The notes under the pieces are model-generated. The model made no database searches. It was not told the origin of the DNA and was given only the letters and a program-made list of their open reading frames with translations. From contig NC_133771.1 in the NCBI RefSeq assembly GCF_003597395.2, forward strand, positions 58,533,709-58,597,708: a DNA stretch of 64,000 nt, given 5' to 3'. Positions 33,190 to 45,830 of the stretch are shown here, one piece after another. Both the position numbers and the translations under genes were made by a program. The stretch comes from Chelonoidis abingdonii (Eukaryota > Chordata > Testudines > Testudinidae). Each line of letters begins with the position of its first letter. Position 1 is the stretch's first letter.

Positions 33190-34803
33190 TTAGGGCTGTC
33201 CAGTGATTAAAGAATTAATTGCAATTAATCACACTGTTAAATAATAGACTATCATTCAAATATTTTGGGTGGTTTCTGTGTTTTCAAATATATTCATTTC
33301 AATTACAGCACAGAATACAAAGTGTACAGTACTCAGTTTATGTTTATTTTTATTACAAATATTTGTGCTGTAAAAAATAAAAGAATAGTATTTTTCAATT
33401 CACCTCATACAAGTCCTGTAGTGCAATCTCTTCATCATGAAAGTTGAACTTACAAATGTAGAATTATGTACAAAAATAACTGCACTCAGAACAAAACAAT
33501 CTAAAACTTTAGAACCTACAAGCCCACTCAGTCCCACTTCTTGTTCTGCCAATTGGTCAGACAAACATTTGTTTACTTGTGCAGTATATACTGCTGCCCG
33601 CCTGTTGTTTACAATGTCACCTGAAAGTGAGGACAGATGTTCACATGGAACTGTTGTAGCCAGCATCACAAGATATTTACATTCTAAATGCCCTAAAGAT
33701 TCAGATGTCCCTTCATGTTTCAACTATCATTCCAAAGGACACGTGTCCATGTTGATGACAAGTTCTGCTCTATAATGATCCAAAGTAATGTGCACTGATG
33801 CATGTTCATTCTGATCATCTGAGTCAGATGCCACTAGCAGAAGGTCAATTTTCTTTTTTTGGTGGTTTGGGTTCTGTAGTTTCCACATTGGACTATTTCT
33901 CTTTTAAGACTTCTGAAAGCATGCTCCACACCTTGTCCCTCTCAGATTTTGGACGGTACTTCCGATTCTTAAAACCTTCGGTTGACTGCTATAGCTATCT
34001 TTAGAAATCTCACATTGGTACCTTCTTTGTGTTTTGTCAAGAATACTTTCACTGCAGATTTAAAATAAACAACAACATGTGCTGGGTCATCATCCAAGAC
34101 TGCTATAACATGAAATATATGGCAGAATGCAGGTAAAACAGAGCAGGAGACATACAGTTCTCCCTCAAAAAGTTCATTCACAAATTTAATTAGCACATTA
34201 TTTTTTTAACAAGCATCATCCGCATAGAAGCATGTCCTCTGGAATGGGGGGCCGAAGGATGAAGGAGCATACGAATGTTTAGCATATCTAGTTCATAAAT
34301 ACCTTGCAATGCTGGCTACAAAAGTGCGAATGCCTGTTCTCACTTACAGGCGACACAGTAAGTAATAAGCAGGCAGCATTATGTCCGGTGAATGTAAACA
34401 AACTTGTTCATCTTTGCAATTAGCTGAACAAAGTAGGACTGAGTGGACTTGTAGGCTCTAAAGTTTTAGGCTGTTTTGTTTGAATGCAGTTACATAACCA
34501 AAAAAGATAAAAATCTACATTTGTAAGTTGCACTTTCACTACAAAGATTGCTTTCCAGTACTTGTAGGAGATGAATTAAAAATACTATTTGTTTTTTATG
34601 TTTAGAGTGCAAATATTAGTAATCAAAAATATAAAGTGAGCACTGCACACATTGTATTCTGTGTTGTAACTGAAATCAATATATTTGAAAATTTAGAAAA
34701 ACATCCAAAAATATTTAATAATTTTCACTTGGAATTCTATTGCTTAATATCACAATTAATTTTTTTGAGTTGAATCATTTGTGTTAACTGTGATTAATCA
34801 ACA
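33190..34803. mobile_element. 1.6-kb DNA element with ~330-bp terminal inverted repeats
   Basis: The left arm 33190-33530 and right arm 34430-34803 are inverted copies with moderate divergence. Matching blocks include ACAGCACAGAATACAA versus TTGTATTCTGTGTTGT, and TACAAGCCCACTCAGTCC versus GGACTGAGTGGACTTGTA. The extremities are ATTAATCACA-rich. The ~900-bp interior has broken minus-strand reading frames (about 33700-34200) that may be a decayed host-protein-like or transposase remnant, not identifiable. The right terminus seems about 30 bp shorter than the left. Confidence 0.75.
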
Positions 34804-35277
34804 AATAACCAAAATGTAAAAGAAGCTATTGAAAATGGAGCCACTTCTCCCACTGATGTCTGATTCAGAGGTAGCCCTGAAGTGGAAGTGAGAAACTAAA
34901 GATGTTCTGGCCCTTGTCCTAATCTATCCTTTCCCCCACCTTCTCTTTTTTAAACAAGGGGCTGGTTATTTTCATTTAACACCAGTGATTTAGGCTTTAC
35001 AGCAGCTACCATGATAACTGGTTGCATGCACACTGTACAGGTGGCCTGTGTTTCCTACCTGTGGAGCTTGTGTACTCTATAGGTGAATAGGCGGCAGGTT
35101 TGTATAATTTTCGGTGGTGCCCAAAATGGTAGTGCCCCCCCCCCGCTCCCACCCTGTAAGCCGATATAAAATGAAGCTACAACGCATTGGCTCCACAAGA
35201 TTACAAGGGTCAATTAAAAGTGGAAAGTCAGAAGCAGCACTTGCCTGCTTCAATATACGGTCTTATATTTTGTTGCA
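34804..35277. other. Unrecognised sequence with a poly-C tract
   Basis: No gene. A C-run lies at about 35135-35145. Confidence 0.45.
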
Positions 35278-36122
35278 CCTGTTGTGACAAAGTGGAAATG
35301 TTCTTAATGTTTTCTCTGAATACTGTGTGGGTGCCTCAGTTTCCCCTGCAAGGTACCAACTGAAGGTGTTGGGGACAAAGATCAGGTTGCCTCTGCCAGA
35401 ACAGAACAAAGTGAGGCGGGTGTTCAGTTGAGCTGGTGGGAATGAGAGCCAGAATCTTGGTGTAGGCTCCTTCCCCCAGATGGATCTGATCTGAGGGTCT
35501 GTCATTTCTGTATTAACAAGCTCTGTTTGTGACGTTGCTGATCCTGTGTCTAATAACGCTTGTTTACCGGCTGCTGAGATGTCACAGTCTGATGCAGGTT
35601 AGGTCCAGGGAACCTTGGTTCCAGGACTGCTGGCGTACTTGCTGTGGAAGTGCACAGCGTTGGAAGGGCAGTTGAACTGCTCGATGTCGACCCAGGTGAA
35701 AGGTGTAAGCTTCTGCCCTGCAGACAGTTTATGCACTCAGAGAGATGGGCTTCTCAGAGGGTCATGCTGCTTTGAATGGGTGCTCAAGCATCCGCTATGC
35801 TATATCAGACATGCGTCTCCCGAGAGAAAGATGCACTCCCCCTCTGCCTTTGTCTCTTTCCAGGCATATAGGAGCACCTAATCTTTTTATCCAAATCTTC
35901 AGTTGTGCCTTAGAAGTGAGAGGCACAGGCCATCAGTTGCCCGGAGGCAGGGTTTCGGCCATTCTCTGTGCAGACGGCATCACACTGGCACTCTAGGGCT
36001 CTACAACAATCACACAGCCTTATCCCACCATCTAGATCCTTGAGAAATGCATAGGGGAAATTGAGGCACCCATACAGTATTCAGGGAAAATATTAAGAAC
36101 ATTCCCACTTTGTAACACCTGT
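35278..36122. mobile_element. 835-bp foldback element with ~70-bp TIRs and 5-bp target duplication
   Basis: The element proper is 35283-36117. The left end TGTGACAAAGTGGAAATG and the right end CATTCCCACTTTGTAACA are inverted. The similarity extends about 70 bp on each side, through GGGTGCCTCAGTTTCCCCT and AGGGGAAATTGAGGCACCC. Flanks are CCTGT at 35278-35282 and 36118-36122. The interior shows no recognisable coding sequence. The superfamily is unassigned. Confidence 0.75.
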
Positions 36123-36345
36123 TTACGACTATATACTTTCAAGGGTGTAAAATAATCAATTATTGTGCTAAACACAATGATACTCCAAACTGACCACCAA
36201 ATTTAAGTTGCACGTTTTTCCCCTCAAATGAGAGCTCTAGGGTGGGTCTGGGGATGAGGGGTTCACAGTGCAGGAGGGTGCTAAGGGTTGGGGTGCTGGG
36301 GGCACAGGCTCTGGGGTGGGGCAGGGCTGGGGATAAGGAACTTGG
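36123..36345. other. G-rich spacer
   Basis: The loosely repeated 'ggggtgctgggggcacaggc' style tract at 36240-36345 is typical of GC-rich reptile repeats. No gene. Confidence 0.4.
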
Positions 36346-36693
36346 GGTGCAGACAGGGCCAGTGCAACTATTTAGGCGACTTAGGCGGTCGCCTAGGGTG
36401 CTGGCATTTGGGGGGCGCCATTTTCTTTGGCAGCGACCATGGCAGCCGAATCTTTGGCTGCCCTGGTCGCCACCGGCATTTAGGTGGAGGGAGCTGGGGC
36501 AGGGAAGTGTGGGGAAAGCTGCCTGCAGCAAGTAAAGGGGAGTGGTGGCATGCAGGGGAACTCCCCGCCCCAGCTTACCCCTGCCCCACCTCCTCCCCGA
36601 GCACGCCGTGGCTGCTTCACTTCTCCCACCTCCCAGGCTTGTGGCACCTAAGCTGATTGGCGCCTCAATCCTTACACCGGCCCTGGGTGCAGA
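36346..36693. mobile_element. 332-bp hAT-type MITE with perfect 8-bp target duplication
   Basis: The element proper is 36354-36685. The left end CAGGGCCAGTGCAACTATTT and right end ATCCTTACACCGGCCCTG are imperfect TIRs. Identical 8-bp duplications GGTGCAGA lie at 36346-36353 and 36686-36693. It contains an internal inverted motif GCCGAATCTTTGGCTGC near 36442. Confidence 0.9.
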
Positions 36694-36829
36694 CAGGCTG
36701 CCCCACGGCTAGGGCCAGAGCGGACTCCCCTTACTGGCAGCAGCAAGCTCCAGAGGAGGGACCCCTTCTTTCCTGGCAGCACACTCACTCTACACCACGG
36801 TCACTGCACGTGCTCCTAGGGACTCTCTC

Positions 36830-37262
36830 AGGTCCAGAAAGCCCACTCGCCTCCCCTATGGTGGGTACCATCACATGTGGCCTCCCCTGTTGCTGCGCCT
36901 CACCATAGCCTCACTAGGGATGGGACTGCCCCTTGCCCAGCATGGGGCAGGAGTGAGGACTGCAGGGTGGTGGCTGGGGGGAGTAAGGTATCACAAAATT
37001 CACTCAAGTCCCAGCTGCTCAGGTCTAGGAAGTTCCCCTCACCCATCTCCCCTATGGTGGGTGGGTGAGTGGATGCTGGGGGGCGGGGGGAACTGCCAAC
37101 ACATGTGGCTTCCTTCCTCCCGTGCTGCAGCCTGCTGCCCCTCACCCTTGTCTCACTGGGGATGGGGCTGCCCCTTGCCCAGCATTGGGCAGGAATGGGG
37201 GCTGTGGGGAGGGGATCACTTGGTCAAACCTCACCGAAGCCACAGCAGCTGCTCAGGTGAGT
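36830..37262. repeat. Imperfect tandem duplication, ~190-230 bp unit
   Basis: The block 'tcccctatggtgggt' to 'ctgccccttgcccagcat' to 'gctgctcaggt' occurs twice in a row: about 36830-37030 and 37031-37260. It lies in a GC-rich repeat that extends to about 37650. ORFs in all frames are artefacts. Confidence 0.65.
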
Positions 37263-37744
37263 GAGGTCCACCCCAGATGTCCATCTCCTGGCCGGAACCC
37301 CCCTTGGTGTCTGTTCCAGGTGAGTGCAGGGCGGGGGGTGGGAGAGAGAGATCCCAAGCACATGTGCCTCCTCCCCCCTTCTCTCTCCCCCTCCTGAGGT
37401 GCTCCAACAGGCTGCTGGCCGCTGATCTCTATAGCCTTAAGCAAAAGCAGCTGGCAGCACAAGGAAGGGAGAGGGGCACAGGCTATTTGTTTTAATTCAG
37501 GCGGGGAAGCTCCAAAGTGGAGAGGGGGGCAGGGCCTGCTCCAGGCAGGGCCAGGGGAGAAACCCAGCTCCAAATATTGGTGGAGCACAGCCCTCAGCCT
37601 TGAATATTCCTGGTGCTCGAGCACCTTGAGCCCATATAACCTGTCACCTCTGTATAGGAGGCATGTAGGGAAAAGCTTTTGCAGACAGCACAGTGGTTCC
37701 TTGTGCTGCATTTTTGGCTGCTAGTGCTAGGGGTTATTAATCAT

Positions 37745-37862
37745 GTTTATTACAGTAGTGCCTAAGGGACAAATCAAGAATGAGGCCACATTGTGCTAGG
37801 CACTGTACAAACACTGAGTAGCAGATGGTCTGTGCCCCTGAGAGTTTACAGTCTATGAATAT
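37745..37862 (+). repeat. Old MIR/L2-like SINE fragment
   Basis: 'cacattgtgctaggcactgt' then 'gagagtttacagtctatgaa'. Shares the core with 53430-53530. Confidence 0.5.
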
Positions 37863-38105
37863 GTCTACATGGGGCCCAGATTAGCTGACTTGGGCTCACA
37901 CGGCTAAGGCTCTAGGGCTGAAAAAACTGTGTATAGACATTTGGGCTCAAGCTGGAGGCCAGGCTCTGGCACCCTGCAAGGGTGGACATCGACATAGCAA
38001 TTTTTAGCTCCACACCTCAAGCCCTAGTCAGTTGACCTCACCCGGTCCAGCTGCGGCTGTGTTACAGGGCTTTTATCCCTGTATAAGCATATCCTTAACG
38101 GATAA
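37863..38105. repeat. Possible MITE
   Basis: 'atgtctacatggggcccaga' at the left and 'cctgtataagcatatcctta' at the right look like inverted MITE ends ('gtctaca' and 'tgtataag'). The evidence is weak. Confidence 0.35.
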
Positions 38106-41100
38106 TATAGACAGAGGGTAGAACACACAAGAGTCAGTGTGATAGGAAGCAAACAGCATATTAATTCCATGAGTTTTGGGGTATGAGTGGGTTTAGTTAG
38201 AAGGAGATGAGGTAAATGGAAAGAAAACCGAAGGGAGGCAGGTGGAGATGGCAGGATGGGGAGAGGGAGTAAGTGTGGAATGAAGCTGAGGTGAAAGGAC
38301 TATGAAAGAGGGGCAGTCAGGGGGAGAGGGTTGGTACAAAACAGCCCATCAGCACAAGGCAGAGAAAGTCCAGTTAATGAAATTTCAGATTTAAATAGCT
38401 GAAATAATGAAATTTATAATTTTAAAAATCCTATGACTGTGAAATTGACAAAAATGGACCATGACTTTGGCAGGGCCGTACTTATTACCAGTGTGTTAGT
38501 CACAAATGTCACCACACATAAAGTTACAAAATATTACACATTGGGTCTTAAAGTGTCCTGTTTGCATGTTGAATGTATTGGCTCATTAATATAGTAACAC
38601 AGATATTCCGGACTAAAAGTCCCTTCTCCAAAGAATTTACAATCCAAAGTTCAGGCTGTTACTGTAAAGAACATGTAACAAGAAATAGAGTGTGGTATGG
38701 CTTTTTCAAAAATCTAGAATGCTTCAGAAAACCGTATGAGATATGCTTTTTAACATTGTGGAGGCATTATTAGTAACTAGGGGGGTATTTTCCAAGGGCA
38801 TTGAGAGTTGCACGGCTTACTCCCATCTGTGCCTTTGAAAAATCACCCACTACATAATTAAGTGCTGAGATTTGCATTTAAAGCAGGACTAAAATCCCTC
38901 TGCTTCACACTTTAATGGTTAAATTTATTCTTTGATTTTGGCACAGTAATCCTCAGTGGACAACTGATTTTTCCATGTCATTTTTTAAGAAAAATATTTA
39001 TTAACTCTTGCAGAAGAAACATTTAAAACTGCTCCCTTTATGAAATGTTGACTGGTTAGCACACATTTATTTGGGTTCCCCTAAAGAGCCACGATGTTCA
39101 TAAATGTCAAACTTCACCGAAACACACACATGCATATGTATATTCTGGTAACATTTTCTACTCAGGCCACTTTTAAGCTTTGTGCATTTTTTTATTAGAT
39201 CTTTTTTCCTTATTCAAGGAATCTATTTGAGTTTCACCAAGATTCATTGACAGAATTTCCATTTTCAATTAATAAAAAAAGGAATGTTTTGAAAACATAC
39301 AAATTTATCAGGATTTTCTCTCTCCAGCTCTGACACATTTCCCCTGGTTGCTGCCTTGGCTCCATCAGCATAAAGAAACCAGTCTCTGTCTGAGACAATG
39401 CAGCGCATGAGGGCCTCCCTGCAGTGCACTGCAGAGCAACAGAGGCAGCAGTGTTGAGGAAGCACTTCAAGTGTGGGTGTTTCAGCACAGAGGCACTGGA
39501 CTTCCCATGCCACAGACCAATCACACTGCACCTCTCTATTCTTCCCAACCAAAAACCTCTTCCCCAAACCTTGCAGACACACACATCCCTCTAACTCTTC
39601 ACCTCCCCAGTCACCCCCTAATGCCTCCACCCCCAACATCCCTGCTCTTCCCTTACCCTCAGTTCCTCACACACCTTGATGTAGCTCCATGAAGAGCCAA
39701 AGATGAGGGATGCATTAAAAGAGGGAGCATGGGGGGAAGGTAGGGATTGGAGGAGGAATTTGGGGGGCTGGGTATTGTTGAGCAAGTATGGGGAAATGGA
39801 GCTTGAGCTGGGAGGGCAGAAGCAGAGGGGAGAGAAACTTTTGCTACAGAATGTTCTGTTCTAAAAGCCAAAGATAGGGCTTCCAATTTCAAGGAATGCC
39901 ACGAAAAATGAGATAAGATGAAATCAAGGTATTTTGTTGTGCAAAAAGCTGAGTTTGCAAAACACACTGTAAGTAGGTGTATAAACCACATATAACAAGA
40001 AGCTTCTGGGGAGGAATATTTGCTTCTTCATGCCAACATGAAACTCTTGAATGTTAGAGGGAGCTATGTTTTTGCATTAAGGGCCCACTCCGGTGTTCTC
40101 TGCCCATCCAATTTGTCCAAGTACTCCTCTGTATTTAATGAGTACGTAATAAGTGACTGGCAGTTTAATTTCCCTTCTAAACTTTGTGCATTCATGCAAC
40201 AGTGAAAGTATTTTTTTCTAATCAATGAATTGAGTTTATTATTAACCTTATTTCTACATTTTCTGTTACTTTACTATGGTACTTCAATTGTATTTCCACC
40301 TCAGTAATGGCTTTCTAATGGAGTTTCCTTTCACAGATTGCTTCTGTGTGAGCAGCGGAATTTTCTTAATGATTCTAGTACAAATTCCTTTCTGTTTTAG
40401 TCTGCTTTCTCTGTCTGTTCCTGTATTATTAATCTCTAATGGGTACAGCACCTTTGCGCTCTGTGACATGGAAAACAGGGGCATTGTGAGGAAACCTCAA
40501 GGACAAAGCATAAAAATAACAAAGGCAACATCTGAAAAAAGGAAATTAATGACTCAGGCGAGTAGATGCTACATGTAAGTGATTTTAATGAGTGAGAGCT
40601 TCAGCAATGCTTAGAAATACAAATGTATTTACTGCCTTTCGGATCTCAATCCTTAGTTGTTACTAATGGCATATCAAGCAGGGACTGAGGAAAATTCTAG
40701 CCATAAAATTCCGAAGTACCTTAGCCAACTAGCTAGAGTTTAACAGAAATATCAGGTACAATCAAAGGGACTGATTCTTGTCTCATTGCAAGTGGCAGAA
40801 ATCAGGAGCAATTCCACTGAAATGAATGGAGTTATGCTGATGTAAAGTCAATGCCAGTGAGAAGAGAGTGTCCAGGTCCATCAAAGCCAGATATAACTAA
40901 CAGGCTTGTCATAACTCTCCATTTACTTTTATGGGCTTTTTGTTAAAACAACTGCCTAGCCACTGCCACAATCCAGAAGCAGTGGAAAGGTAAACTCCTA
41001 TAAATTAGGGTCATTTCATCGGTCTGTGTGCTTCCTAGACATTTTTCCCTTATTTTTCTGTAATCCTTGTAAACTATTGTAAATAAAGTGCTAGAACACC

Positions 41101-42683
41101 ATCTAGTGGGAGGCAGAGGGTTGCTGTGTAGTTATTTACCTTTGACTTAAAATCAAAACATATAAAATGCCTGAATCTTCTTTACTTACTATGGCTTTAT
41201 TTTCAGTGGAGAAACTTGTAGGATAAAGAAGAGAGATTTTGGAGCTCAGCAGTTGCAGAGAGAGCTGGCATGCTATATTTTAGCTGTGTCATCTGTTACT
41301 CTAAGGCTTAAAGCAAATTCAACATATCGACATGAGCATTTAGATGGGTGGAAAACCAGTTATTAATCAACAAAGGACTATTGATTTTCCAACAGTCATT
41401 TCCATAAAATAGTGGATCAGCTTTTATTGTCAGCAAGCAGTGAGCTGGAAAGTTAACTGCCATCAGCTAGGCCTCTGGCCCAAAGAAGCAGGTCAGTAAA
41501 TGATGGGAGATAGAGAATTCTCCAGAATGTGTATACAGAATACAAATTGGGACTAAATTAACTGACTGCACTTGAAAAACAAGAGAGTTTAGAGTAAGCC
41601 ATTCAGACTAAGATAGATTTTGTATGTATAATATGGTAAAAATTTTATAATAGTTTGATTTTCAGTGGATCTTGGAAATACATAATTATCCACTTTTACT
41701 CAATTTCCCATTATTTTTGAATGCAATATTGTATTAGAAATCACTAAGTAACAGCAATTATAGCATGGGCCATTCATGCCAACCATTAGTCCTGTGCATA
41801 TAATTCCTTTGTGAAGTCAAAGTGATTTCCTATGCGTGGAAATAGTCAGGATTGGGTTCTACAGATACATAGTTACCAATGACTGAAACAGAGACTTGTT
41901 AGTAGATTTAGCCAAATATGGCAACATTTATGTCACTCTTTTCTTCTCTCAGTAGAACATAATTCACCTATTCGTTTTAGAACAGAACAGGACCACCCAG
42001 AGGATTCAGGGGGTCTGGGGCAAAGCAATTTCAGGAACCCCTTCCATAAAAATAGTTGTAATACAATACTATAGAATACTATATTCTTATCGAGGCCCCT
42101 ACGGGGCTCAAGGTAAATTGCCCCACTTGCCCCCACCCCGGTAGCCCTGGGAAAATAAACATTTAAAAACCTTCCCCATCTTGGCACAAACTTAGTTTTG
42201 AGAAAACTTTTCAAGTCACCTTTACAAGGTATCACTGGTTCTCAGCATCAGCTAGTGCCAAAAGGCACAAAAGCTCGTTAAAAGGGTTGGACAAATATTT
42301 TCCCTCAAAACTTTTTTTGGATCGAAAACTAGGGGTTTTTAAAAAGCAGAAAAAGAATAATGGACAATGTCTGCTTTCCTCCAAAATTTGTTGTGTTTTT
42401 TTTTTTTTAATTGAAAAGCTGAAATTACTCTGCCAAAACCTGAACATGGTTTGGTGGTTTCAGAAGTTAGTGTGGCCATATATTTACTGCTTGCTGGTGT
42501 TTGTTTTAAAGGAAAACAATAAAAAAATTCTGCTATAAAAAAATCCAAAACTTTGAATACCAACCTCACTTGTGACCAACACGACCGTCTAGTCAGAGAT
42601 TTTTCCAGGTTCTGAATACTACTCTGGCTGGGCTTCCTTGAAACTCATAGCTGTTCTCATAAATTGGGTATTTAGCGTCTGGA
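38106..42683. other. Mostly unrecognised intergenic sequence
   Basis: About 4.6 kb, AT-rich. 38390-38480 ('gtgaaattgacaaaaatgga' to 'gcagggcc') looks like one end of a DNA transposon. 42000-42140 ('gcccctacggggctc' and 'cccggtagccctgg') looks like another short MITE. 40790-40870 resembles an old dispersed repeat. No coding exon was recognised. Confidence 0.45.
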
Positions 42684-42905
42684 ACTAAGAAAGGACCAAA
42701 TACTGGGTCAACCAAGGTTCCACCCAGTTCCAGTATCCTGTCTACCACAGTGGACAATCCAAGTGCCCCAGAGGGAGTGAACCTAACAGGTAATGATCAA
42801 GTGATCTCTACTCCTGCCCATCCATCTCCACCTTGAAAACAAGAGGCTAGGGACACCATTCCTACCCATCCTGGCTAATAGCCATTAATGAACTTACTCT
42901 ATGAA
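42684..42905 (-). mobile_element. CR1 LINE 3' end fragment
   Basis: 'accaaatactgggtcaacca' to 'gctaatagccattaatg' is the reverse complement of the 3' end seen at 8100-8322 in plus orientation, with moderate divergence. Confidence 0.8.
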
Positions 42906-43117
42906 TGTATCTGTTTTCCTAGAGATTGGCTCCAATGGGTCACGTCACAAAATGGAGATGGTTACTCGTGGGTTTGATTTGTAGTTATGTACATACTCCA
43001 TGAACTGAGCATTTGAGCTTGTTCCGAATCTTGAGATGAGGCCTTTGTGTGAAAACTGAAATGCTCAAAATAGCACATCATGTGAATGGACACAGGGTGC
43101 GAAAGATTAAATTAACC

Positions 43118-43349
43118 CAGGGGTTCTCAACACTGGGGATCAGGAACTTCAGGGATCACGAGGTTATTACTGGGGGGGGGGGCATGGACTCTTCAGCCTC
43201 ACCACATCAAACCCTAGCTATTGCCTCCAGGTATTTAATAGTGTTATAATATATTAAAACAATGTTTTAATTTAAAAGGGGGGTGGGTCACATACAGAGG
43301 TACTATGTCGAAAGGGGTCACTAGTAACAAAATTTGATTGAAAGCACTG
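43118..43349. mobile_element. Short hAT-type MITE
   Basis: Starts CAGGGGTTCTCAACACTGG and ends GAAAGCACTG. It has the internal 'ggtcacatacagaggtacta' and poly-G features of a common amniote hAT MITE. Flanking 8-mers AATTAACC and AAGTTAGC match 5/8, so the target duplication is eroded. Confidence 0.7.
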
Positions 43350-45439
43350 AAGTTAGCCCCTGGATCCTCTGGGAATGTGCAGGAATGGGGGGGGGGCAGT
43401 CTCACCTTGGTGCGGTTGGGAAGGAGGTTTAGGTATGGTGTAGGATATTGCTCTTCTCTGTTGAATCTCTCTCACCCACAGAAAAGATAAAAGCTGGCTC
43501 TTTGTTTAAATAGCTGTCTGCAAGCCTCAAACTGTTGAATGAGCTTTAGGGTAGGGAAGGCTGATGCCCCCCAAACGAGCCTGGCCCTGCCCTCTATCCA
43601 ACCCCATCCTACCTTCCTGCCCCCCTGACTAGCCCTCCCTCAGAATCCCCAACGCCATCTCTGTCCTGTCCTCTACTGCACCTCGAGCCCTCCTCCCCAG
43701 CCTCCCCCCTAAGACCCCTCCAGCTTAGGGTAACAACGACCCACAACCCCACCCAAAATAAGACCCCTCCGTTCCCTGACTCCTATCCCACGCCCCTCTG
43801 AGTCTGAACAGACCCTGGAAACCAATGATCCAACCCTCCCTCTTTCACCTCCCAGAATCTCTTCCCTCTCTTGCCTCCTGTCCTCCAGGACTCTCCCCAA
43901 TATTCACCCCCGGCCCCACTTGCCAAGCTACATTACCCCCGCCACCCCCTTCTCCCAGAAGCCTTCAGCGAGCCACGTCCAGGACAGCCCTGGAAGCCTT
44001 GCACGCAGCTTGGCTCACAGTGGGAGCCAAAGTTTACTCGCCGGTTTGGCCTGAGTCACAGCCTTGCCACCCATACACGTGGATCCAAGCGAGAGCTTAG
44101 GCCTCTACCCTTACAGCGGGTCGCAAGTGCGAGGAAAGCTCAGGCCCTCGCTCGAGCTATGCGTGCTTAGCTCTGTCTCAGTGCTGCTCCTGGTTACCCC
44201 CTACCTCCCCTCTCTCGGCACACTCAGCACGCGTTGTCCAGGGCTGCCCTACCCTGGACAGCGCTGCATGCTGTGGCTCCAGCAGGACCGGACTCAGCAA
44301 GCCCCGCTCCTTATCATGTGGCTCTGAGCGGGACAGGACTCAGGCGACCCAACCTGAGCTATGCTGCTTTAGACTCGTCCAGGCCACTCCTGGACAGCAG
44401 GCTGTCATAAGTAGATAGGTAAGGTAAGGGTAATATTTCTTTTGCCTGTAAAGGTGAAAATAAGGAAACAAACACCTGACCAGAGGACCAATCAGAGAAC
44501 TGGATTGTTTAAAAGTCAGGGGCGGGAATTTGTATACTGAGGGTCTTTGTTGTTTCCTCGGCTGTGGGTAAACAAGCTTTTCTTCTAACTCCATCTTATT
44601 TCAAAGTTTCTCCTAAACATACATGTAAATACAACACGCTGAGGCACTGGAGGATGGGGGAAGGCGGAGGCTGGGGCCAGAGAATTCTTGCCGGGGCCTC
44701 TGTGGGGCCCAGGGCCTGGGGCAAATTGCTTCACATGCCACCCCCACCGCTTCCTCCAGGCAGCCCTGCAACAGAAATATACATTTATTGGTACTATTTT
44801 GTATCAGCAGCTTCTGGAATCAGAAGTCTTTTGACAAAGACAGTTTGCTAAGAATGAAACATTCTGACGCCTAAAATTCCCTGAAGAATGTGCTGAAGCA
44901 TGTCATAGAACATCTACAAAACCGAGCTTACGCAGATGTTTTTTGCACAGAAGCCCTTCAGAGATGGAAATGTATAATGAATGCAGGTCAGTTTACCTTG
45001 ACAGTTTTCAGTTTGAAAGTTAAAGTTAATGTTCTTGAGATGGGACTGACCCATGACATTCAGAATGAGTACTAGATCCAAATCCAAACTTCCTCAAAGT
45101 TCACGAGGAGAAAGGGTGGTTTGGAACTAGTCTATATTAAAGATGGAAGCAAACTAATTGGTTATTGATCTTCATTTCACTAGTTGTGGGAAATGCAGAG
45201 GTATTTAGACAGTTTGATAGGTATCAAAATTAATATCCCCTGAAATTACAGGGGAGTTACTCAAAATGGAACCTGACCAGGACAAGATAGCTAATTCCTC
45301 TACCCTGGCAAAAAGGGCTGTAAGATGGTCACAGCTGTCTCTCCCTTGGTCTGGGAGGGAAGTCACCCCCCCCCTCACTACAAGTCCTCTGGAAGAGCAC
45401 AGTTCAAGGGGAAATTAGCATCAGCGTCTCTGCCACTAC
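43350..45439. other. C-rich and repeat-like sequence without a gene
   Basis: 43560-44400 is C-rich, with an interspersed-repeat style end ('ccaggccactcctggacagc' at 44378). 44403-44640 ('gtcataagtagataggtaag', 'ccaatcagagaactggattg') resembles an LTR-like reptile repeat, unproven. No exon recognised. Confidence 0.4.
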
Positions 45440-45830
45440 TGAGTCTAGGAGCCCTGGTCCTCTGACCAGACATTAAACAGTTAGGGGGCACCAGCCTACA
45501 GTCAGGGTAAAGCAGCAATGTCCATAAGCCCTGGGCCTCTGACAGGGTGAGGCAGCAAGTTGTTAGGCTGCTCTGGGCAATATTCAGGGCAGAGCAATGA
45601 GTCTATTAACCCAGGCCCTCAGGCAGGGCAGCAAAATCAGGAGGCTCTAGCCTGTAGTCAGGGCAGCACAGTAACCAGTCTATTAGCCCATCCCTCAAAC
45701 AGGGTGGGGAGCACAGTCAGGAAGCTTGGGCCTGTACTCAAGACAGAACAATAATAAGTCTAAGCCCAGGACCTCAAACACGGCGGGGCAGCAAACAGTC
45801 GAGGGTCCTGCCTCTGGCGGACCACTGAAA
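45440..45830. repeat. Tandem repeat, ~79-bp unit, about 4-5 copies
   Basis: Unit starts recur at about 45441, 45520, 45600, 45679 and 45758, each containing 'agccc(a/t)ggncctc' followed by 'caggg..gggcagca'. Copies diverge by roughly 20-30%. Non-coding. Confidence 0.75.

Noticed and set aside
33400..33775. 107- and 112-codon ORFs on opposite strands
   Set aside because: Both lie in the TIR and interior of a foldback element. No known domain was recognised.
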